Below, one piece after another: positions 23,152 to 34,266 of a stretch of DNA of 64,000 nucleotides; position 1 is the first letter of the stretch, and every line of letters starts with the position of its first letter. Made by a program: the position numbers and the translations under genes. The stretch comes from Orobanche coerulescens (taxonomy: Eukaryota; Streptophyta; Magnoliopsida; Lamiales; Orobanchaceae): assembly GCA_033398695.1 (NCBI GenBank), contig CM065811.1, forward strand, positions 110,655,501 through 110,719,500. Reading direction: 5' to 3'. The notes under the pieces were generated by a model, which saw only the letters and a program-made list of their open reading frames with translations, did no database searches and was not told the origin of the DNA.

Positions 23152-23372
23152 CCTTCTCGTCAGTAACGCATTTCAAGTGCGGACTTGAGGTACACATAAT
23201 TTAGTTTTGCGAATTGGCTACCGAGACTTTCGGAGTTCGCGCTTCTGCACATATATCAGGATCGGCTCTGAGAGGCCCATGGGAGATTTTTCTGTCGGTT
23301 GCTTTTTGTGTTGTTACCTTGTTTCCGTTGTTGTGAGTTGCGTGGATGGCATTTCTTTTATAAGAGGTCGAA

Positions 23373-23580
23373 TGTAATACCCGTATTGTTTTTGGACTTC
23401 TGCATTTCCTCTTCCTCAGGTCTATCGACTCGTTCGTGTTCGTTGATACTTTCTGAACTTGTTTTGTATTTCAGTTTCATCGTTCGAACGAGCCGTGATC
23501 TTGTTTTGGGTCGATCTGGTTACCGCTGTGACTTTTCCGAGTTCGGTTTGATTCTTGTGAACCTTGTTTGGAAGTAACAT
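23373..23580 (+). repeat. Second, diverged LTR 5' fragment inside element B
   Basis: TTCTTTTATAAGAGGTCGAA then TGTAATACCC mirrors the true boundary at 24366-24392. Further on, GTGACTTTTCCGAGTT and TTTGATTCTTGTGAA match the first 220 bp of the 3' LTR (CGACTTTTCCGCGCTT, TTTGATTCCTGTGAA). It is a partial LTR start embedded in the internal region. Confidence 0.65.
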
Positions 23581-23639
23581 CTTTTGGTTCTACTAGTTCT
23601 TTTGATGTCTTGAGTTGAAGTGTGAACGTCGGAGTCATT

Positions 23640-23835
23640 GTTCGACCGTTGTCATTCGATCATTGTTGTTCGATTGTTGTTACTCGATCATTGCTTTTTG
23701 ATCGTTGTTGTTCCATCATTGTTATTTGATCGTTGTTGTCCGATCATTGTTATTTGATCGTTGTTATTCGATCGGTGTTGTTCGGTCGTTGTTGTTCAAT
23801 CGTTGTTGTTCGATCGGGGTTGTCTGACTGTTGTT
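23640..23835 (+). repeat. 15-bp minisatellite
   Basis: About a dozen copies of TTCGATCATTGTTGT with variants (CGTTG for CATTG, TTTGATC for TTCGATC). The spacing stays at 15 bp, so a multiple of three, but no protein is evident. Confidence 0.85.
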
Positions 23836-23880
23836 TCCTGATCTCGTACCGCGAAGAATTGTCATTCACTATTAGTCAGT

Positions 23881-23922
23881 TGTTTCAAGTGTGGCCAGGT
23901 GGGTTACTCAGCCGTGCATTGC
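23881..23922 (+). pseudogene. Remnant of a gag zinc knuckle (copy 2)
   Basis: Translates to CFKCGQVGYSAVHC: a CX2CX4HX4C knuckle with His replaced by Tyr. It lies 460 bp before the 3' LTR, so pol has been lost between gag and LTR. Confidence 0.65.
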
Positions 23923-24365
23923 GAGACGGTAGCTGAGATATTTGGGGATCGAGGCTGCGTCTCTGCTCCGAAAGGGCACAGAGATGCCTAGTATGCTTTT
24001 TAAGGATTTCAGCGTAGTCCGTATTGTTTGTGATTGTCCTTGTGGATCGTTTTGTGTTTATTTTCTGTTTTCTCGACTGTGCGTGTTCCTTGTATCAGGT
24101 GCTTTGTGTTTTGTGATAGTTCGGATAATCGACTTGATTGTATTATCTGTTTGATGACGCTTGTCACTTGTTGGTTTTATTATGTCTCTACCAGTGGCGT
24201 TGTGTGGGTCGTCGTGGAGCGTGTTTTCACGCCGTTTGTTTCTTTGCGTTGCTTGTAACGTTTCGCCGTTGGGAGTAAGTTACGCATTTCTTCTGTATCT
24301 CGTTGAGTGTTTCCTGGCAGGATATTGCTTCTCCATACTTGTTTTAAGTTTCGAGATGACACTTC

Positions 24366-24382
24366 TTTTAAGGAGGGTAGAA
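24366..24382 (+). other. Polypurine tract, element B
   Basis: TTTTAAGGAGGGTAGAA abuts TGTAATACCC, the LTR start at 24383. Confidence 0.75.
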
Positions 24383-27217
24383 TGTAATACCCGCAATTTC
24401 GATTTCCGGTAAGTTTCCTATTTTTGGCGGATGTCCGTTTTGACGTCTATCTGATGACCGTTTCGTCATTTTGAGAATATTTAATTCTGCATTTTTCGAC
24501 GTCCGAGTTTTTTTTAGTATCATTTTGTTGAATTCCGTGTTCTTAAGCGACTTTTCCGCGCTTGAGTTTGATTCCTGTGAATCTCGTTCAAAACTGGTGT
24601 TTGGAGTTTCTTGTAAGTTTATTTAATTTTATTATTCATGTTACGAGCTTCGGCTTGGTGTTTCGATCATGTATAGTGTATTTCGGACATTTTGGGCCAT
24701 TTTCGTAATTTCCCAAAGTTTGGGGTAATTACTTTCCGTTGTCGAATTTCGAGCCTTCAGGTGGTCGGAATCGTGTGTTCTCTTAGCGCTTGGATTCGTC
24801 CTTGTGATTACTTCGTAACCGTATCTTCGATTCATATTTAGGTTCGGGTTTCGGGGTCGTCCGGGCCGTTGGAATTGGTCCCGGCCGAGTCATGGCCGGA
24901 CAGGTTGGGCCCAGGCCAGCCCTGGCCGAGTTACGGCCGGAAGGTCTCGGCAGTTACGTACGTAAGTCTGGTTACGTATGTAAGCCTTGGCCGGCTACGT
25001 ACGTAACACTACCGACATTTTTGGGCAGGAGACTCGGCCATGGCCGGTTACGGCCGTAACCCATGGCCGATTACGTACGTAAGGCGTCCGACAGGCTATG
25101 TATTTAAGACCTAGCAGACGGGTTTTTCATCATTTTTCTCACTCGTTTCATCCTCTTCCGCGGCTGGAGCTTTGATGATCATGGAGGGATGTTGTCAGGT
25201 GTGTTAAATCCATGAAGTCTTGGAGTTCATATCATCATTTATCCATCCTATAACATCCTCTGATCGAGCGAATCAGGTTAGATTTTCTAGAAACCTAGTT
25301 TTGGGGAATTTGGGTATTTTGGTTATTTTCATCCGTTTAATCCGATTTAACTTAGGATTCTGATGGATTGATGATTATTTAGATGTATTATATCATTTCT
25401 CTTGTTATTCCATGGTTGGATCGTATCGATTCGTTGTTTTGGTCGAGTTCTTGATCGACGCCTTGAAGGTGTCCGATAGAATGTCATAGAGGGGTTTTCG
25501 GACTTTATACGATTATTCTTCCTCGTATGATCATTGATTGATTATTTATATGATGTTAGGGTCGAGTTTCTTGCGAAGAAACCATGTTGAACCCTTCCGT
25601 TCCTTGTCGTCTTCCTTTTCGATAGCATCGGGCGTTCCGAAGCTTCTCGGTTGAGCCGTGTTCGTCGGAATACTTGCTTGCCGATTTTGAGGCAAGTACC
25701 TTGTCCATACGATTCTTGTTTATGGATACGATAATTAGTGATCGTCTAAATGTGGTTGTTTGGTCGTTTGAATTGAACTTTCAAAAGATTCGGTTTAGCC
25801 TTGTTAAAGGCTTGCTTTCAAAACGTGTGTGTTTTGTGAATGGTGTGGTTTGTGAATGACTATATGAATTCTATGAATATGTTTGGTGTTGATGTTGCAC
25901 TTGGTATTGCGTGTGGACGTATATTATTTCATTTCGGTGCGTTGTGGTTTGACGTGGTGTTTTGCTAAGTGTTTGATGCCTCTAGGTGAATTGTTTGAAT
26001 ATATGTGTTGTATTGTGTTGTATGTGAATGTATCGATGTGGACGGGGCCAACGGTGGCACATGGCATGCGATCATGTGGCCAGGATGCAACAAGCGATTG
26101 ATCCAACCGTGAGAGCCTAATAAAACTACGGTGACACATGGCATGCGATCGTGTGGTCAGGATGCAACAAGTGATTGATCCAACCGCGAGCGCCAAAGAT
26201 AATCTACGGTGGCACATGGCATACGATCAAGTGGCCAGGATGCAACAAGTGATTGATCCAACCGTGAGATTTTGTGATTTGTGTTTCGCTAGCCAGCTCG
26301 GGAGGGTCCTTAGAGGGCTTGAGTGGGATTTGTGGCTTCGTCCCAGTCCTAGGCGATGCCTGTGTGTGATTTGTTTCGCTAGCCAGCTCGGGAGGGTCTT
26401 TAGAGGCCTCGAGTGGGATTTGTGGCTTCTTCCCGGTCCTAGGCGATGCCTGTATGTGATTATGTTGTGTTGATTTTATGTCCGTCGAGGACACGTGATG
26501 TGGGTTCTGACCCTGTGAATTGTTAGTGGTTTTCTATTTGTGAAAACAAAACTACTGGGCTGTAACCCCTGTTGATTTCGGAAAGATAAGGATTCGATAA
26601 TCCTAAATGGTTTACGTTGAAAACTCCCGAGGGCATTTATAAAAGGTTTTATAAATTATCCTCTCGATTTGCGATCTTTCGGTTTTGGAATGTTTTACCC
26701 AAACTCTTGCCTCGGGAAGTACTTTTCATTATGTTTGGATCTTTGAGGATTCCTGGTTATTGTTATTCTTGGAACTTGAAATATATGGCTCGTATTTGCA
26801 CTTTGTACTTGCACTAGCAAAACAGTGGAGTTTTGCTAACCCCCGAGTATTCGGGGGGTGGATGTCTGTATTGCATTCAGGTTTCAGGGAGCGTGGCACA
26901 GGGTCGGGATGAAGGATGATGAAAGATGATCGATACTAATCACATGTGGAACCGTACGTTGTGTATTGGTTCAGTTGTACTTTATTTTCCGGTGCAATAT
27001 TTTTTTCCCCGTTGTACGGAAGTTGTTGTATTTTGAACCCTGCGTGGGCATGAATTGTAATTGAGTTGTATGTTTTTATTGAAAGGCCAAATTAGTCTAC
27101 TGAGTCATTTTATCCTTGAAGGCATTGTTGAGTTGTTCGATGTTGTTACCAGCCTGGTAGACCTTGACGAAAGGTTCTACGGCGGGTAATATCCCTGAGC
27201 GGATAGGGGGTGTTACA
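24383..27217 (+). repeat. Element B 3' LTR (2,835 bp)
   Basis: Starts TGTAATACCCGCAATT and ends AGGGGGTGTTACA. It holds the palindrome array and TATA box, two tandem repeat blocks (26052-26280 and 26285-26465) and a segment near 26854-26970 missing from the 5' copy. The sequence to its right (AATTCAGCC...) is an LTR fragment of another family, presumably its insertion target. It contains no gene. Confidence 0.88.
24931..25108 (+). promoter_or_regulatory. U3 palindrome array (TTACGTACGTAA and TTACGGCCGTAA) with TATA box
   Basis: Six sites start at 24931, 24953, 24972, 24995, 25048 and 25071, i.e. 19-23 bp apart within each group. Two are the GGCC-core form seen in element A and the others the GTAC-core form seen in element F, so both versions coexist. 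TATTTAAG (25101-25108) follows 18 bp after the last site. Confidence 0.72.
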
Positions 27218-27540
27218 AATTCAGCCATTTTGCTGGGCTATTTTGTCGAGGTGTATAAATAGGACAGTCGCGTTTTTCAGCCCATTTCAATTCTCTCTCT
27301 CGGTTTTTGGGCGATTTTATGAGGATCTCAATCCTTGAGCAGATTAACATCATATGTTGAGGTCTTGATCATGTTTAACATCATCCTTTGTTGATTCTTC
27401 GTCCGGATTGAGGTAATTCTTCGAAAATCCTTTCCAACTATTTTTTAGGGTTTTCCTCTTAATTTCATTTCTAGCCCGATTATGATGAATTGGTTGATGT
27501 TATCATAAGTTGTTAATCGAATTCTATCAGTTTACAGGTT
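27218..27540 (+). repeat. LTR fragment, family C (copy 1)
   Basis: Matches 28272-28590 base for base over most of its length, including TATAAATAGGACAGTCG (TATA box 27254-27261) and the CTCTCTCTCGGTTTTTGG leader. Left edge: abuts element B. Right edge: joins a reversed LTR of family D at about 27541. Confidence 0.75.
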
Positions 27541-27873
27541 TGAAAACAAATGTTTAAAATGGACAACTAAAATAAAGGAACTCATTTCCACACGTCAACA
27601 ACCCTGGCCAGCATCCTCGTACTACTCCAGTGCCCACTCGACCGGCTGAACGCAACCTGAAATTCATAACATGAATTTCCCCCAAAATGGGTCCCCAAAG
27701 GGGTTAGCAATTATGCTAGTACATGTAATCAAGGAAAACCATTCGCTTACACATCTCATAGTACATGCATCAAATTGTTTTAAAAATCAAGACATGTCTT
27801 TTCACGGAAAACAAAAGTCAATAATCACAGTTGAAAATCGCCTAGGATCGGGGCTAAACCACTGGTCCCATCC
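27541..27873 (-). repeat. Reversed LTR fragment, family D (part 1)
   Basis: Matches 52690-52990 in the LTR of element D (shared words: CCAGCATCCTCGTACT, GGGTCCCCAAA, AAACCACTGGTCCC against ATAACACTGGTCCC). It stops at CCCATCC. The rest of the same LTR resumes at 30441, so the 2.57 kb between is an insertion. Confidence 0.75.
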
Positions 27874-28189
27874 AGACATCTTGAATTGTTTATCGATTCA
27901 AGCGGATGTAAGGTGCGCGTGTTTACGTGGTCATATGTCTTGCTTCTTTATTTTTTTGTTTTCATTCGGATTGTTGTCGTGTTTGATGTTTAATTTGAAC
28001 TCTGAAGTTAGTTCTGTGATGATTTGTAAGTGTATTCATGTTATAGTATGTTGTGTGTTGTTGTTGGTTCATCTTCATATTAGATTGTCAACTTGCGGAG
28101 ATGTTTCCTCCAATTCTGGAGAAACACGGCCATAAACATGGTGCTAATTTGCGCCGTTTTGTTGAGTCGTTTATAACAAGATGCAAAAC

Positions 28190-28310
28190 ACGGTGCTAAA
28201 TTGCGCCGTTTAGTTGAGCCATTTCCTTCAGGATTTTAATTTTGCTTGTTGTCCGAATACGGCGCTAGTTCAGCCGTTTTGCTGGGCTATTGTGTCCAGG
28301 TGTATAAATA
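28190..28310 (+). promoter_or_regulatory. Family C U3 dyads and TATA box
   Basis: ACGGTGCTAAATTGCGCCGT (28190-28209) is an imperfect inverted repeat. Related half-sites lie at about 28120-28160 and 28259-28280. TATAAATA is at 28303-28310. The dyads are looser than in A, B or the SIRE-like element. Confidence 0.5.
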
Positions 28311-29288
28311 GGACAGTCGAATTTTTCTGCCAATTTCACTTTTCTCTCTCGGTTTTTGGTCAATTTGACGAGGATTTCAATCCTTGAGCAGATTATCATC
28401 ACATGTTGAGGTCTTGATCATGTTTAACATCATCCTTTGTTGATTCTTCGTCCGGATTGAGGTGATTCTTCGAAAATCCTTTCCAATTATTTTTATAGGG
28501 TTTTCCACTTAATTTCATTTCTAGCCCGATTATGATGAATCGATTGATGTTATCAGAAGTTGTGAATCGTATTCTATGGATTATATATCCATATCTTAGA
28601 TTCATTTAAACCGGTTCATGATTTTGAGTGTTCTTGAAGAACCGTGAATATTTAATATTCGATTGAATCTTTCAATGAGTTCCCTTCAGTTTTTGGTTGT
28701 GATTTCCGTTGTTATTATCCCTTATCCTCGTAGTGATTGTATTATCATTGTATGTCACGGAGGTTGTAGGTTTTCGGGGATGTCCGATCGAACCGTGTTC
28801 TTCGGAGGATTCGTGTTGATTTTCGAGGCAAGTATCTTGCCCATACAATTCGTGTTTCGTAGATGTAATAGTTGGTAATTGATTATGTGTGCAATTTGAA
28901 TGTTTTTAATGAACTTTCAGAAGAATTGGTACATTCTCGATAAAGGTATTCTTCAAAATCAACTCGTGTGTTTGTAAACAAATGTGTCGTTCTGAGAATG
29001 TGTGTTAGTGTTGTATGTTGGAATGCCTTATTTTTGTGTGTTACTGTTGTGTGCAAGTATATCTCTAGTGGACTTAAAGTTATATCTTTTTGGCAAGGTG
29101 TGTGTGTGTGTGTGTGTTATGTGTGCTTAGTGATGAGTATTGTGATGTTGTGTGATATTGCTTGTATTATTTACTGACTCCTTTTTAAGGAGGTAGTGCA
29201 ATTTGTTGTTGTTCGAGAAGTATATCTCCTTGTGGTATGTAAACGTGGTATATTTGATATGCGTTTTGGATTGTTGTGTTGATATGTG

Positions 29289-29660
29289 GAGCTAGGTAGG
29301 GTCCAATGGGGCCTCCGGGGTTCGGTACTTGATGAGTACGCACAGAATATGTGTGAAACCTGGTAGGGTTCGAAGAGGCCTCTGAGATTTGTTACTTGAT
29401 GAATACGAACAGTATATGTGTGGAACCAGGTTGGGTCTGATGGGTCCTATAGGGTTTGTTACTTGATGAGTACGAACAGTATATGTGTCGTACCAGGTAG
29501 GGTCCGACGGGGCCTCTGGGACTCGTTACTTTATGAGTACGAACACTATATGTATGTACCATGTAGGATCTGACGAGGCCTCTGGAGTTCGTTACTTGAG
29601 GAGTATGAACCATATTTTCATGATGCCAGGTACGGTCGGTTGAGGCCTCTAGAATTTTTT
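29289..29660 (+). repeat. About six tandem 65-bp units in family C LTR
   Basis: Units share AGGTAGGGTCC, GGCCTCT, TACTTGATGAGTACGAACA and TATATGTGTG with small changes. The same words in reverse complement occur near 45530-45650 in element F's LTR, so the block is shared between related LTRs. Confidence 0.85.
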
Positions 29661-30440
29661 ACTTGATGAGTACGAATATTATTTTATTGTCGGATTTGTG
29701 TGACCCAGTATTATATTCTAGTAGTCGAGAACCGAGTAAATCTTTGGGTTGTGACCCTAAGTGATTTTTGAAAAGATAAGGACTCTTTAGTCCCAAAATG
29801 TTTTCCCTAAAAACTCCCGAGATCTGTAAACGCTTTACAAATTGTTTACTTTATTCCTACCTTTCATGGCTTCAGATTATTTTGCTCAAGTGAATTATCT
29901 TGGGAAATCTTTTGCTATGTTTATCTGGTTGGATGTTCTCGATTATTATGTTTCCAAAGTATGTTGTGTATGGCTCGTATTTGCACTTTATACTTGCACT
30001 AGCAAAATAGTAGAATTTTGCTAACCCCTGAGTAAACGGGGGGTGGATGTTTGTATTGCATCCAGGTATATGCAGGTTCTTGGGCGGCAAAACACAGGGT
30101 TGGTACGAAGGATGATTGAAGATAAATGATACTAATCACATGAAGGCCAGTTCTGGATACAACTGGTCGAAGTTCATTATATTATCCTTTACGCAGTCGT
30201 ATTTTATGTTGTATGAATTTGTTAGTGTATTTGACCCTTGCATGGGTATGAATTGTGAAAGAGATATGTATGTGTATGTAAAAGTTGTATGTTTATGGTG
30301 AAAGACCAAATTGGTTTATTGGTTCATTATTCAGCCAGGTCGGCATGTAATGAAATGTCTTGTTTATGTATTTAGCCTGGTAGATCCCCGCTGATAGGGT
30401 CTACGACGCTTTAATATTCCCGAGGGGATCGAGGGTGTTA

Positions 30441-30945
30441 CATCCGACGCCACTATGGACCCTCCCAGACTGGCTATAGTTAAAAACCAAAACACGCACA
30501 TGACTCTCCTAGGACTGGAGCTAAACCACTGGTCCCATCCGAGGCCTCTATGGACCCTCCTGGACTGGATGTCCAAATAAGCTCGTGAATGAAGAGCGAA
30601 ATCACAGATTCCTCCGAGTCCCCGTTGGACCCTTCAGGAGTGAGAAAATCACACACATATACATTACCATTCCATGTTAAGCATAAGGATTTCATAAGAA
30701 TATTTTCCTTGATAAATTGACGACGAAATGAACGGAAAAATCAACCACGCTCGCTAGGAACTGACAATCCCCAACCTAATGATTCAAAGAATACAATCAC
30801 AACCAATTCTACATGAGTACGAAAATGGAATACACCCAAAAACACACCTACGATTCATGTAAATTCATACAAAAACAACAATGAGGGCTGGTCGCAACCG
30901 AACCCTCTCGATTTAACAAATACCATGAAATTTACCATGAACTTG
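30441..30945 (-). repeat. Reversed LTR fragment, family D (part 2)
   Basis: Continues the LTR interrupted at 27873, with two more copies of the ACTGGTCCCATCC...GGACCCTCC repeat word. It is cut at 30945 by the CACTA-2 terminus. Confidence 0.72.
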
Positions 30946-31745
30946 CACTACCAAAAAAACTACTTTAGCCGACAACCCGGAAAAAAATGGCTGACGACTA
31001 TATAGTGTCGTCGGCTAAACTTCGCACTTTAGCCGACGACTTGTTCTACCGTCGGCTAAAGGGTTTTAGCCGACGACTTGGCCAATGTCATCGGCTAAAG
31101 TTCGAAATAGTCGTCGGCTATATTAAAGAGGTTTATCCGATGACCAAGATGACGTTTAGCCGACCGAAAAAAAAATTTAGCCGACGACTTGATCTCGGTC
31201 GTCGGCTAAATCCCTTTCGAAAAAAAAATAATATTGCAACAGTTTAGCCGACGACCTAGATCTAGGTCGTCGGCTAAAGTCCTTCCGAAAAAAAAATAAT
31301 ATTGTAAGTGTTTAGCTGCCGACCTCGATCTAGGTCGTCGGCTAAACACTTTTTCGAAAGAAAAAAAATAATATACTTTAGCCGACGACCTCGATCTAGG
31401 TCGTCGGCTAAACTCCTTCCGAAAAAAAATAATATTGTAATAGTTTAGCCGACGACCTAGATCGAGGGCGGCGGCGAAACACTTTTTCGAAAGTAAAAAA
31501 TAATATACTTTAGCCTCCTACCTCGATCTAGGTCGTCGGCTAAACTCCTCCCCAAAAAAAATAATATTGTAACAGTTTAGCCGACGACCTAGATCGAGGT
31601 CGGCGGCTAAACACTTTTTCGAAAAAAAAATAATATACTTTAGCCGACGACCTAGATCGTGGTCGTCGGCTAAACTCCTTCCGAAGAAAAATAATATTGT
31701 AATAGTTTAGCCGACGACCTATATCTAGGTCGTCAGCTAAACCTC
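30946..31745. repeat. CACTA-2 5' terminal array of 36-bp palindromes
   Basis: After irregular units (30966-31170), nine units of about 66 bp start at 31175, 31243, 31311, 31377, 31444, 31509, 31576, 31639 and 31706. Each is TTTAGCCGACGACC, a short AGATCT-type centre, then its reverse complement; 31243-31278 is a perfect 36-bp palindrome. Spacers alternate between a TCCTTCCGAAAA...AATATTGTAA form and an ACTTTTTCGAAA...AATATACT form, giving a dimeric period of about 133 bp. Confidence 0.9.
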
Positions 31746-31755
31746 CAAGTGAAAA

Positions 31756-31765
31756 TTATTTATAG
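31756..31765 (+). promoter_or_regulatory. Likely TATA box of CACTA-2 TNP2
   Basis: TTATTTATAG lies 15 bp after the last palindrome unit and about 360 bp before the ATG at 32126. The GAACACCAACCC... segment after it would be leader. An AAG|GTACG-type splice donor near 31931 and the AT-rich stretch up to 32120 suggest a leader intron. Confidence 0.5.
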
Positions 31766-32250
31766 TTCAGGGAACACCAACCCAATCTTGCCCCTCTCCC
31801 CGCTAAAGAGCACATTTCTATTCCCGATCCTGTCAGTTATTCCCGAAAAAAGCTTGTGAGTTGCTACTTTGAGTTGTGCTAGCTGGAGTGACGAAGGTTT
31901 TAACGGTTGTTATAATCACCATTTCGATTAAGGTACGTATTTTATTGTATTTTTTATTGTAATTTTGAAATTTTGTATTATTCATGTTACATTCGATAAC
32001 TTTTATGTAAAACGATTAAGTTTTATGATGATAATAATTATGATTAATTGTTTGTTCTGATTTCATTTATAATTTGAACAATATTAGTTAGTTGGATATA
32101 TTGGAAAATGTATACATTTTCAGGATGGACAAGAGTTGGATTGGGTTACGAAAATGGGATCCAAGTGTAATGGATGGGATGAAGCAGTTTATGAGATTTG
32201 TAAAAGAGCACGACAGTGGTAATACGTTGCACTACTGTCCATGTAATAAA

Positions 32251-34252
32251 TGTTAGGAGTATGCCCTCGAATGCCACTCAGAGGTTGTTGAGTGAGGGCA
32301 TTGTACTTGTAATTATGTAAACCATTTATATAAGGCAAATGATTGTTTCTTTATTTACTGGTAGTTACTGGCATTCCTAACTCGTAAATAAACATATAGA
32401 AACTAGTCCGTGTATTTGAGAGCAAAACGTTCCACTCCTTATTGGATAAGGGGGTCGGCACTGGAAAGGTTTATAGCTCAAATACTTAATCGTTCGCAAG
32501 TCGATGAAACTTGGTAGGCGTTAAGTTTATGTAAAGACTTGTATGACGTGTTCTTTGACATGGAGAGTGCCTGTCGAACACTAATGGTTAGTGGGAGCAC
32601 ACGTTATAGGTATGCTAATTAGATTAGTATACTCGAACCGACTCACCCTCGATTCGTCACATGGATTTCACTCTGGGACAGTCAATGACGGAATCGAAAG
32701 GTTGTGATAGGTATTCGTGAACCTTCGACAAGAGGATTTAGTAGGGATGTTCTTGTGACGTCAAGATTTTCATTAGAGTAGTTCGAACTCGTAAACCGGA
32801 AGGCGGGGTCAACCTCGACGTGCATCTTGACGGGCAAGTAGCAGTCCTGCGAATACCAAGATAGAATTCTTTCTCCCGTTAGTGAGCGGGTTATATGTCC
32901 TATGCGGTTATTGGCAGATGAGATCATAAGTCTTTGGCCAAAGCATTGGAGCCAGTTGTATTAGATACACGACAGCTCGATGATCTCGATTTGCATTAAC
33001 GCATGCATAGCGTCAAGTACAGATAGGGTTTGACTGACCGTGACCCTAAAACTTGATCGGGACATTTGAAAGAAGGGTTTATACTTTAAAAGGTATTCAC
33101 GACAGAATGGTTCTTGAATGATCCCAATCATTCGTTCTCAGTTGGGGTACAGTGTAGGCCGCCAGGCTGGCTAGGTGGTGCTACTACTCTTTGGTTCCTC
33201 CCATTGCTGACTGAGACGGACCTACCGAGTCGCGCATTAGGATTGACGACGGAATGAATCGAGCTTATTCTCTCATTATTAATATTAGATATTGGATATC
33301 TAATTTATTGGACATTGGATGTCTAATTGATTTTGGGACATTGGATGTCTAAATTAATTTATTGGATAAATTAATTTACAGCCTAATGAATTAAATAAAT
33401 TACTGGGTGATTAATTTAATTCATAAATATAATTATTTCTTGGAGAAATTAATTATGTTATTATGTATTTGATATGATTAATTAATTGGATTAATTAATC
33501 GATATAAATACATTAGAACGGAATTGGAGATTATCTGTTTAGACTCACAGGAGTTGAAGCGGATCGAACTCGTCCGATACCTTCTAGATGGCTGCCCTCC
33601 TTCCACCTACTTTCCACCAAGTCTTCAATTCCATTTTATTAATAGATGATTATGACTTGGTGGGGAATCTCATGTGATATGATTTGATTTATGTGGGTTG
33701 AATAAGAATGGCAAGAGGACTTTGATCTCACTTCACTCAACTTTTAGAAAAGGCTTCCAACCGTGAGTAGTGAGAGAGAGAGAGAGAAAAATCATTTTCT
33801 CAAGTCTTCATCTTCATCTTCTTCTTCACTTTTATTCTTGAGTTTTCTTGGAGAAAATTCAAGATACATTAAGAGAGATATATTATACACTTAGAGTGTA
33901 ATAACAAAAGCTTCACCACTTGATTCTAGCCGTAACCTTAGAGGTTAATCAAGTGTTGTTGTTCGATCGTTTTTCCGGCGCGTGGCAAGTAGAGACGCGG
34001 TGTTTTCGGCGTTGGATCGTTCAAGGGCTTGGAGCGGATTGAACACGTAGAGATCAAACTAAAGCTTGGGGAATAGCTCAAGAGAAGGTTTCCATTTAAT
34101 CAACGGACTTCGAGGGTTAGTTTCTTACGACTCTTGCTTTTCGTTTACATATTCGTATATACGTAGCTCGATCGATTCTCGTAGGGATTCGGATCGAATT
34201 AATTTTCGTTTTACCGCTTCCTGGCCTTCGTTTTAGGCACCGAATCCCAACA
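32251..34252 (+). repeat. Copia 5' LTR (2,002 bp)
   Basis: Starts TGTTAGGAGTATGCC, ends CGAATCCCAACA. It contains AT-rich short palindromic words near 33270-33500, TATAAATACATT at 33502 and an AG run at 33774. It pairs with 39927-41909; the two are identical over long stretches but differ by clustered small indels around 32440-33190. Confidence 0.95.
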
Positions 34253-34254
34253 AA

Positions 34255-34266
34255 GGGTATCGGAGC
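34255..34266 (+). other. Primer-binding site, copia element
   Basis: GGGTATCGGAGC lies 2 bases after the LTR end. Two changes from the usual TGGTATCAGAGC. Confidence 0.75.

Larger units (their letters stand above)
20126..27217 (+). mobile_element. Element B: degenerate gypsy-like LTR retrotransposon
   Basis: A truncated 5' LTR (20126-21753), primer site (21758-21769), a 2.6-kb internal region with only gag remnants, a polypurine tract and a full 3' LTR (24383-27217). The LTR ends (TGTAATACCC, GGGTGTTACA) and the U3 design are like element A, so it is probably also a chromovirus-type Ty3/gypsy. It has no RT or integrase left, which makes it non-autonomous. The 5' boundary is a junction with CACTA-1, not an LTR end. 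Confidence 0.8.
27874..30440 (+). repeat. LTR of family C, probably solo, 5'-incomplete
   Basis: Interrupts the reversed family D LTR; the pentamer CATCC stands on both sides (27869-27873 and 30441-30445). It ends GAGGGTGTTACA (the last CA shared with the repeat), like the LTRs of A and B, but the left end does not begin with TG. It contains imperfect dyads ACGGYGC...GCGCCGT upstream of TATAAATA (28303-28310), a (GT)n run at 29099-29117 and a 65-bp tandem repeat (29289-29660). No internal domain is present. Confidence 0.7.

Noticed and set aside
23373..24383. A complete nested element between the two LTR-like starts
   Set aside because: Only about 200 bp after 23373 resemble an LTR, there is no LTR end or primer site, and no target duplication was found.
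27671..28135. 154-codon frame
   Set aside because: It spans the junction of a reversed family D LTR and a family C LTR; no motif and no codon bias.
30987..31247. 86-codon frame at the start of CACTA-2
   Set aside because: It lies entirely in the subterminal palindromes (repeated SRRL peptides) and upstream of the TATA box.
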